Shown here piece by piece: positions 1 to 7,097 of a stretch of DNA of 12,480 nucleotides. A model generated the notes under the pieces. The model made no database searches, was not told the origin of the DNA, and was given only the letters and a program-made list of their open reading frames with translations. Both the position numbers and the translations under genes were made by a program. Position 1 is the stretch's first letter, and the number at the start of each line of letters is the position of its first letter. Source of the DNA: Ochromonadaceae sp. CCMP2298 (Eukaryota; Sar; Synurophyceae; Ochromonadales; Ochromonadaceae); contig MU634411.1 in NCBI GenBank assembly GCA_026770595.1, forward strand, positions 1-12,480. The letters run 5' to 3'.

Positions 1-494
1 CGTTTCACCCTCCACTCAAGATAAAGCGTTTTATTTTCCCACGATTGGTAAGGGTAAACCCGCCCAAAAGTCAGAAAATAAAAGGGACATTTTGCCCGCT
101 GCTTGGCACGAACGGATAGTTTCAATATGTAAAATTTGATCGGTTAAAAAAAGAGGGACATTCCCATTTTTCTCAAACTCTGGGACGCGCCCGGTTTTGC
201 CCATTTGAAGATCCCCTGGGACTGGGAGATAAACAGATAAAGCCGTTCCAGAGGCGTTTTCAAAATGCTTCCTCCAGAGGGTGGCTCATCATCTGCACGA
301 AGATTTAGGATTTGGGAGCCCAAACGCAGTCACATCAAGAAGTGGAGACGCCTGCTTCATCTGAGGGAGCGTTCCTGGTAGTTGTCACCTGAGCGCGGTC
401 GAGCCGAACACTCTGCTGTTGTTCTAACGGAGGGCCATCAACTCCGGCGCCCCCCCCTGGTGTACATCGACTAGAGCTTCCAACCGCCGCGCCA
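1..494 (+). promoter_or_regulatory. Upstream region and leader of IFT122
   Basis: No convincing coding exon of a conserved protein is visible in these 494 bases. The first 160 bases are more AT-rich than the rest of the window. They contain AATAAA at 77-82 and TGTAA at 128-132, which could be 3'-end signals of a plus-strand gene lying to the left. The octamer GGGACATT occurs twice (near 84 and 154). No clear TATA box and no convincing RFX X-box, as found upstream of many ciliary genes in animals, could be picked out. A 38-codon ORF (265-381) precedes the IFT122 start and may be a uORF. The transcription start is unknown. Confidence 0.5.
265..381 (+). other. Possible 38-codon upstream ORF before IFT122
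   Basis: An ATG with A at -3 opens a 38-codon ORF that ends at TAG (379-381), 113 bases before the IFT122 ATG. The predicted peptide is basic (many Arg/Lys, four Trp) and resembles no family I recognise. If the IFT122 transcript starts upstream of 265 this would be a uORF able to reduce translation of the main frame. It may equally be a chance ORF. Confidence 0.2.
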
Positions 495-3400
495 ATGAAC
501 TCTAAGACTGTGTGGAACGACCAGATTCCTGAAAGGGATGGAGTCAAAAGCCCGGTCAACGATATCGCGATATCCCCAGGTATGTCAGCCGAGGTCATCA
601 AAAGCTTGTTTGCTCCGACCTTAATCATGCCCCAACTACTCTCTTCCCCCCACCCACCGCTCGCGTTATAACAGATGGGACCAGGGTGGTCGTAGCCGTG
701 GGTAACCGCGTTCTTCTGTACAAAGCTGACAACGGAGATTTGATCGATTCTCTTAGGGGCCACAAGGACACCGTGTACTCTGTGTCCTTCAGCTGCGATG
801 GCACTCGCTTCTCCTCCGGAGGAGCCGACAACGTGGTGGTCATTTGGAAGAGCAGCGGACAGGGTCTGCTTAAGTACAACCACAGCGCACCCATTCATTG
901 CGTGTGCTATAACCCCACCATGATCATTCTTGCTTCGTGCTCTGGCGTAAGTTATCTGCTCCAGACCCTGCGTCCCCGTCCCGCCAGACCTGCGATACTC
1001 ACCTGCCCTCCCTTCCTCTTCGACTTAGGTGGATTTCGGACTCTGGACGCCTGACCAAAAGCAGGTCACTAAGGAGAAGATGCCGTCGCGCATCACGTCT
1101 GCCTGCTGGAGCTCGGACGGCACCACCCTGGCCCTGGGACTGCTGAGCGGGCTCATCAGCGTGCGAAACCAGCAGGCAGAGGAGGTGCTGCGCATCGAGA
1201 GGCGCGCACCCATCTGGACGCTCACGTTTATCCCAGACCTGTCTCCGCCCACAAAGCCGGCAGCGGGTGCGGGCGCTGCGGGTGCCTCGATAGCTGAGAA
1301 CAAGGACCTATTGGTGGTGGGCTGCTGGGACAAGACCTTCTCCCTCTACAAGTGAGTGCACAGCTCGGACAGACCCTCCCAACCACGTCGACCTAACACA
1401 TTCTCCGTCACGCACCTCTTACCCTCTCCCTCCCTCTCAGGCTGGCAGCGGGCTCCTCGAAGCTGATGACAGAGAAGCAGCTCAAGTACTACCCCTGCAG
1501 CGTGACCTACGCTGGCAACCCGCTGACCAAATCCAGCTATCTGGTGAGCCCCCCACGCACTTGTTGGTGCAACCGCTTACCCTCCCTCTAACACCCCTAA
1601 TACCCTCGCTTACCCTCCCTCTAACACCCCTAATACCCTCGCTTACCCTCCCTCCAACACCCCTAATACCCTCGCTTACCCCCACCTCCTCCACGCAGTT
1701 GATATCCGGCTCCAACCGCAAGGTCACTCTGTACAGCCGCGAGGGCGCCCGCCTCTCCGAGGTGTGCCTGAAGGACTCGTGGATCTGGGCCTGCGCGGCG
1801 CACGGGGAGTCCGACCTGCTGGCGATGGGCAGCCACACAGGCGGCATCGACGTGATGAAGATGAACTTCGACTCCGTACATGCGCTGTTCAAGGACCGCT
1901 ACGCGTACCGGGAGAACCTCACCGAGGTCATCGTGCACCACCTGGTGACTGACAAGAAGGTGCGCATCAAGTGCAAGGACCTGGTGCGCAACCTCTCTCT
2001 GTACAAGAACAAGCTAGCTGTGCAACTGTCAGACCGCGTGTGCATCTACGAGTCCAGCGCGGAGGACTCTGTGGACATGCACTTCCGCCTGCGCAAGGAG
2101 AAAATCGTCATCGCGGACAGGCGGGAGGAGGCGGTGCTATCCAGGGGCGCAGTAGGGGGCAGCGGGAACCTGGCCAATAAGACCAATCTGATGGCCATTA
2201 CCAGTCTGCACATGCTCTTCTGCGCGGGCAACGTGCTGGAGCTCTACTCATTCGACGGACAGCGCCGCAAGGTGTGGCTACTGGAGAGCGCGGCCAACTG
2301 CATCCGCGTGGACGGCGGGCCAGAGGGCAGAGAGGGCGTGCTGCTAGGTCTCGCCTCTGGCTCAGTCATCAAGGTGTTCATCGACAACCCTTTCCCAATA
2401 GAAATCACCAAGCTCTCGGCCCCCGTGATCCAACTAGACATAAATATTTATCGCACCATCGTGGCGTGCGTGGACGAGGAGAACAAGATGACCATCACGG
2501 ACCTGCGCACGCAGGAGGTGCTCTTCACCGCGCCGGGCGTGGTCTCCGCCTGCTTTAACACAGAGGTGGAGGATCTCATCTGCATAACGGGCCTCAACTC
2601 GTCCATATCCGTGCTCTCCGGGGTGAAGAACGCCGCCCAGACAGTCGTGGAGGAGCCCTCGGCCGCCGCCGCGCACCGCAGATCCTCCGGCCTCCCCGAG
2701 CTCCAGGAGCAGCACCTGTACGGTATCGCGCTGGGCTTCCGTGGCCAGAAGATCTTCTGCCTGCACCGGGGCACCATCGTGGGCGTCGACGTCCCGCAGA
2801 GCCTGAACATGCAGCGTGCCCTGGACAGCGGGGACATCGCCGCGGCCTACAGGATCGCCTGTCTGGGCGCCACGGAGGCTGACTGGAAAATGCTGGCCAA
2901 CCGCTCCCTGCGCGTCAACTACCTAGCTGTGGCCAAGAGCGCCTTCGCGCGCCTCAGGGACACCAAATTCCTCAGCCTGATCGACGCCATCGAGCGGCGC
3001 GGCTCCTCGGCGGGCACGGGGCAGACCGGCGACGCGAAGGGCCGGCCAGGCAGACTAGGGTCATCCGCCGTAGCCTCCAGCGGAGCCCCCCCGCCACTGG
3101 AGCCTATGTGGCTGGCGGAGCTGCTGGCCTACGAGGGGCACCACCAGGAGGCGGCCAAGGTGTACGCGCGCTGCGGCAAGCTGGACGAGGCCATCCGCCT
3201 CTTCGCCGACCTGAGGCGCTGGGAGGACGCCAAGATGTTCGCGCGCAATGCGGGCATGGCGGATGTGTCTGACCTGACTGTGCAGCAGGCCAAGTGGCTG
3301 CAGGAGATCAACGACTGGCGGGGCGCTGCGGAGCTGTTCACTTCCATGGGCCAGTACCTGGCTGCTGCCAAGATCATCGGAGACAACGCAGACGAGGGGT

Positions 3401-5017
3401 GGGAGGAGGCTCTCATAGAGGTGGTGCGCTCCTGCCCCCTGGACGACTCAGACACGCTGGACTACTGCGGCGAGCGCTTCTCCAGCCTGAGCGACACCAC
3501 ATACGCGCGCGAGGCGTACACGAAGGGCAAGGACGTGTCGAAGCTGATGGCGCTGTACGCCAAGCGCCACATGTGGAACAATGCGGCCAAGCTGGCGGAC
3601 GAGAACGAGGGCAAGTTCGACGTGTCTGTCTTCCTGCCCTACGCGGAGTGGCTGGTGGCGCAGGACCGCTACGACGAGGCCATGCAGGCGTTCAAGAAGT
3701 CCAAGCGCATCGACCTGGCCAAGAGGGTGCTGGAGGAGCTCACCTCCAACGCTGTGGCCGAGAGCCGGTTCAAGGACGCGGCCTACTACTTCTGGGTGCT
3801 GTCCAAGGAGACAGAGGTGGAGCTACTGGAGGCGCATGAGCAGCTAGAGGCCAAGGGGGCGAGCGCAGTGGACCTGCCGCTCCTCGCGCAGCAGCAGTCG
3901 GAGTTCGAGCTGAAGGCGGATTTGTACTTCGCCTACGCCAACGTGCACTCGTTCGTGACGGACCCCTTCACCAGCCAGCAGCCCGACATGCTCTTCCAGG
4001 TGGCGCGCTTCATCATCAACTCCCTGGGCACCTCCGAGACCATCCCCTTCGGCATCTCCAAGGCCAGCACGCTCTACACGCTGGCCAAGCAGTCCATGCG
4101 ACTTGGGGCCTTTAAGCTGGCCCGCCACGCCTACGACCGCCTGGGCAAGCTGCAGCTGAGCGATCGGCGCATGGACGAGGTGGAGATCGACATGCTGCTG
4201 GCCCAGGCAAAACCTGTCAGAGACGATCCCGACCAGCTACCTGTCTGCTACCGCTGCGGCTCCACGAACCCCCTTTTGAACCCCTTCACCAACAAGAACG
4301 CCAAGGGCGACGTGTGCACGAACTGCGGGCACCCCTTTGTGCGCTCCTTTATAAACTTCGACATCCTTCCCCTTGTTGAGTTCGTGCCCGACCCCTCCAT
4401 CACAGACGCAGAGGCCATCGAGCTCATCCGCCAACCCGCCATTAGGGGCTTCGGAGCCAAGAGCAAGGCGGGCTGGAAGGAGAGCAAGACCGACCAGGCG
4501 GAGACGCTGACCCTGGAGGGGGAGGGCAAGGACGGGGAGGGCAAGGAGGAGGACGCGATGCACGAGGCGCTGGGGGTGAACATGGACGAGGCGGACCTGT
4601 TCACCCGCTGCCTCAACCTCACCCTGGAGAAGCAGAAGGGCGCCTACACGCCGGTGAAGGTGGACGCCAACACGCTGCTGAATATCCCCCGAGCGGAGGT
4701 GTTCGTGTGCAGGCCCTCGCAGGGCAGCCAGCGCAAGAGAGCCACGTTCTACAGGTAAGCGCCTCCCTCACGGAACTATTGTATTCGCTGCTGTATTCGC
4801 TGTATTCGCTGTATCCGCTGCTCAGGTTCCCACGTTGGGTTCACTAATACAAATGTACTCTTTCATTTACAGAAACATGTTACCCGAGATACCCATCGCC
4901 ATATCGCCGCCCTGCCACCGCTTCTTCCACCTGGAGGACTTCGAGTTCGCCTATCTGTCCGGCAAGAAGTGCCCCTACTCGCGCCTCAAGAGCGTGGGCG
5001 AGTACGGCTCTCTCTGA
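495..5017 (+). CDS. IFT122: Intraflagellar transport protein 122 (IFT-A core subunit), six exons, 1327 aa
   Basis: IFT122 is a core subunit of the IFT-A complex, which drives retrograde transport in cilia and helps import ciliary membrane proteins. Exons read from the sequence are 495-579, 675-946, 1029-1351, 1441-1543, 1699-4754 and 4873-5017. All five introns are GT-AG and the reading frame joins cleanly through every junction. Residues 25-90 carry a WD repeat (GHKDTVYSV at 57-65, closing Trp86). Two beta-propellers fill roughly the first 640 residues. The family-typical IFCLH...VPQS and IACLG segments follow, then a TPR-like alpha-solenoid (about 728-1096). A zinc ribbon has C1111/C1114 and C1134/C1137. 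Animal IFT122 is about 1240 aa, and the extra length lies in low-complexity insertions near 695-727 and 1200-1220. The start is chosen because the N-terminus (TVWND...VNDIAISPDG) aligns with the family start. The C-terminal Cys motif lacks two usual cysteines. Identity is very secure; exact splice sites are inferred by frame and homology. Confidence 0.95.
1576..1674 (+). repeat. 33-bp minisatellite, three copies, inside IFT122 intron 4
   Basis: Three tandem 33-bp copies begin at 1576, 1609 and 1642. The first two are identical and the third differs by one base (CCCTCTAAC becomes CCCTCCAAC). A partial fourth copy continues to about 1681. The array fills most of intron 4 (1544-1698) and merges into the pyrimidine-rich tract before the acceptor CAG at 1696-1698. 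Each unit contains CCCTAATACCCT. The intron is essential: reading through from exon 4 meets TAA at 1589. Confidence 0.95.
4780..4818 (+). repeat. 9-bp TGTATTCGC repeat in IFT122 intron 5
   Basis: TGTATTCGC occurs at 4780, 4792 and 4801, and a one-base variant (TGTATCCGC) at 4810. The last three copies are directly tandem at 9-bp spacing. The array lies inside intron 5 (4755-4872, GTAAGC to TTTACAG). Confidence 0.9.
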
Positions 5018-5187
5018 GCTCTCTCTGAGAGGTCTACCCGCGCGATCGTGTACAGAGACAGTGCTTTTGGAGGTTAAGATTTAATGAGAATATGTAATAC
5101 GAGTTATACAGGGAGAGTTATTGTGGGGTGGGCGCTGTGGGCGCAGGGAGAGGCCGTGGGCAGGCGGGCAGACGACGCGGGAGCCGC
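5018..5187. other. Convergent 3' region between IFT122 and the 5-phosphatase
   Basis: These 170 bases separate the stop of IFT122 (TGA 5015-5017) from the stop of the minus-strand phosphatase (5188-5190), so both genes must end their transcripts here. An 11-bp direct duplication (GCTCTCTCTGA at 5007-5017 and 5018-5028) covers the IFT122 stop. The minus strand has ATTAAA at 5085-5080, about 103 bases past the phosphatase stop, a plausible polyadenylation signal. No gene is seen in the interval. Confidence 0.7.
5093..5097 (+). terminator. Candidate polyadenylation signal TGTAA for IFT122
   Basis: TGTAA lies 76 bases after the IFT122 stop, in the context AATATGTAA. The same nine bases occur at 124-132. 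TGTAA is the known polyadenylation motif of green algae. No AATAAA is present in the IFT122 3' region. The match is short, so the assignment is tentative. Confidence 0.4.
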
Positions 5188-6705
5188 TCACAGGTGCAGA
5201 GCGAAGTCAGCACACACGGGTCTGTGGTCGCTGGTCCTGCTGTCCACACTATAGTACTTCACCAGCCGCAGAGCAGACGGGCTCTCAGCACTCCCAGAAT
5301 CCCCAAGGCCCTCGGCGATGGCTGCAACCCGGGCGATGCCATCCGCCCCCGCACTTTTACTCGCTCCCACGCCCATCCCCGTGCCTGCGGGCTTGGCTGA
5401 GTCGAACATGACCCGGTCCGTCCAGGCAGGCACGCGGCGCTTGGAGCTGCTGTCGAAGCAGCCGTTCTCGCGGTCGTACTTGAACGAGGGCGGGAAGAGC
5501 AGCGGCCCCTCCCTGAAGCCCGCGAACGCCTCGCCGATGCCGCGTTGTCGCTGCAGCTGGTCGTAGAGCAGCAGCGTATCCAGAGCAGCGGGCACCTGGG
5601 ATGCCGCGTAGGTGCTCTCCAGCTGCCCCTGGTCAGCCCCCCTCGCAGCGAGGGCCTCGTGCACCAGCTCGATCTCCAGACGCGGCAGGTCGAGGCGGTA
5701 GTTGAAGTCCCCCACGAAGGCGACAGCGTCGAAGGGGCTCTGCCACTGCCGCTCCTCCACGGTGGGAGAGGCGCCCCTGGGCAGCTGCGGGTACAGATCG
5801 CTGAGTGCGGGGGAGGATGGCGCCCGTGCGCGCCCAGCTCTCGCCCGCCCGCCCGCACCAGCCTTCCTCTTCCCCACTCGTTTCGGTGCCCCACTCTTCT
5901 CGGGGCGGGGTTCGCCCCTCCCCCCTGCGATCTGCAGCAGGGCGCTGGAGGGCGTGCGCCAGCTGGGCTGCAGGCGCGAGTCGATAGCCTCCAGCACGCG
6001 GCGGAAGTCAGCGTTGCGCTCGCTGACCTGGTGTACAGGGCAGAAGGAGAAGAGAGATATAAGTACACACACATGCGAGACAACAGAGGGAGCGAGTTAT
6101 GGAGATTGGAGGTATAACAGCTGTGTGTGGGCAGGGGGGGGGGGGCATACCTGGCTCTGATGGGCTGCGAAGTGGCAGTTCACCACTGCAAACGTCTTCC
6201 CGCGCATCCGAACCGCGACACAGATGGCTCCTTTGTTGGTGAGAACATTTCCCACACCGCACGCTACGTCTATGACTTGAATGCCCTCTATTTGCTTGGA
6301 CAGCTTCTGCTTCCCGTAGACTGCGACCAGCAGCCCGCCCAGCTTGTGCCGAGCGAAGCAGCGGAAGGATCTGCCCAGCGATTTCGACTGCAGCTCCTTC
6401 CATTTGCGAGAGCGATGGCCTTCGTTCCTGCGAGGTCGTATGTCCTCACATTCCTGTATCGCGAAGACGACGAAGTCGTTGTTTCTGTACTGCTTGAGAA
6501 AGCTGCAGTCCTCATCCGTGGGTGCCTGCTCTGCCATGTTCCAGGACACGAGAGTCATGTTTAGCGGCGCGGACACAGGCACATTGACAGACCGAGAATG
6601 GCCCACAGAGGCTGTCGATCTCGTTGATGCCGCAGCATGCAGAGCTAATCCCAGAAATAGCAACAAAAGCTGCAACAGCCGGCTGGGGCCGCAGAGGTAG
6701 CCCAT
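5188..6705 (-). CDS. Inositol-polyphosphate 5-phosphatase domain protein with N-terminal signal peptide, two exons, 464 aa
   Basis: Members of this Mg-dependent family remove the 5-phosphate from inositol phosphates or phosphoinositides. Exon 1 is 6705-6151 and exon 2 is 6027-5188. The 123-bp intron (6150-6028, GTATGC to CCAG) is phase 0 and joins HFAAHQSQ to VSERNADF, as the family requires. All catalytic signatures are present: WN (55-56), QE (84-85), GVGN...NKGA (150-160), HFAAH (178-182), GDFNYR (291-296), KRRVPAWTDR (381-390) and SDHRPV (451-456). Residues 1-26 look like a classic secretory signal: short basic n-region, Leu-rich core 10-22, AAA before Ser27. Almost nothing but this leader precedes the domain. 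A basic Gly/Ala/Arg/Lys-rich insert (about 205-275) widens the gap before GDFNYR. There is no C-terminal CaaX box, SH2, Sac1 or RhoGAP domain. The frame stays open upstream to 7323, but that stretch looks non-coding and overlaps the neighbour. Family is secure; substrate and location are not. Confidence 0.9.
6134..6145 (+). repeat. 12-base poly-G run in the phosphatase intron
   Basis: Twelve consecutive G on the plus strand, which are C on the transcribed strand, start five bases inside the donor side of the phosphatase intron. The run is likely to vary in length and to cause sequencing errors, but it lies outside coding sequence. Confidence 0.9.
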
Positions 6706-7097
6706 GACTGACCGGCTGGAGCTGAGGAACCTTCGCAGAGAGAGATGGGGCGCTGCACGAGGTGGGCGACAGCAGCACACGTCGAATAGCGAGGCTTTGT
6801 GGTCTTGGAGTCCCTCTGCTGTTGTACCGGTACAGTTGTATGCAAGCCAAGATCGTTGGTTGATTGCTAGCGTATTTGCGCCGATCTCTGCCAAAGTACC
6901 CGCGACGGCGCCAACTTCGCCAATTAGATTCCTGCAGGATGATCGTACTGTATCTGCCCACTGATTCATCGGCCCTTCTCCCCTGCCTGGCGGGTGGTGC
7001 AGGATGGTGCAGAAGAGAGAGGCTCGAGTCGGGGCTGGACGAGCCGTGCGCGGATAGGCGGCAGCTGTCCCGTCGCGTGTTCGGAACATCGCTCCTG
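6706..7097. promoter_or_regulatory. Divergent promoter region between the 5-phosphatase and the TMEM181-like lipase
   Basis: The two genes are transcribed away from each other from this 392-bp interval, which shrinks to 233 bp if the lipase starts at the upstream ATG at 6939. It is less GC-rich than the flanking exons. It holds a 12-bp perfect palindrome (6823-6834), a CCAAT pentamer at 6920-6924 and four GTAC tetramers (6824, 6830, 6896, 6945). No TATA box is obvious. The lipase frame has an in-frame stop TGA at 6861, so its coding sequence cannot begin further upstream without another exon. Confidence 0.6.
6823..6834. promoter_or_regulatory. 12-bp perfect palindrome TGTACCGGTACA
   Basis: The sequence reads identically on both strands and contains two inverted GTAC cores six bases apart. 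It lies 118 bases upstream of the phosphatase ATG. A symmetric site in a divergent promoter could be bound by a dimeric regulator. GTAC is also the core recognised by SBP-domain factors of plants and green algae. Function is inferred only. Confidence 0.35.

Noticed and set aside
1576-1681. Interstitial telomere-like repeat (CCCTAA)
   Set aside because: The hexamer occurs once per 33-bp unit, not as a hexamer array, so it is a minisatellite that happens to contain CCCTAA.
1561-1698. Leftward extension of the long IFT122 exon frame, giving LTLPLTPLIPS-type peptide repeats
   Set aside because: This is intron 4 translated in the wrong context. The repeat is flanked by GTGAGC (1544) and a polypyrimidine tract with CAG (1698), the family alignment resumes exactly at 1699, and exon 4 is in a different frame.
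5318-6160. Plus-strand ORFs opposite the phosphatase exons
   Set aside because: They are antisense shadows of GC-rich coding sequence with no recognisable domain. The minus strand carries all catalytic motifs.
6939-7097. Lipase start at the upstream ATG 6939
   Set aside because: It has A at -3, so it cannot be excluded. The extra 53 residues (Cys/Trp/Arg-mixed) look like translated leader, while the sequence from 7098 looks like a normal cytosolic tail. Kept only as an alternative.
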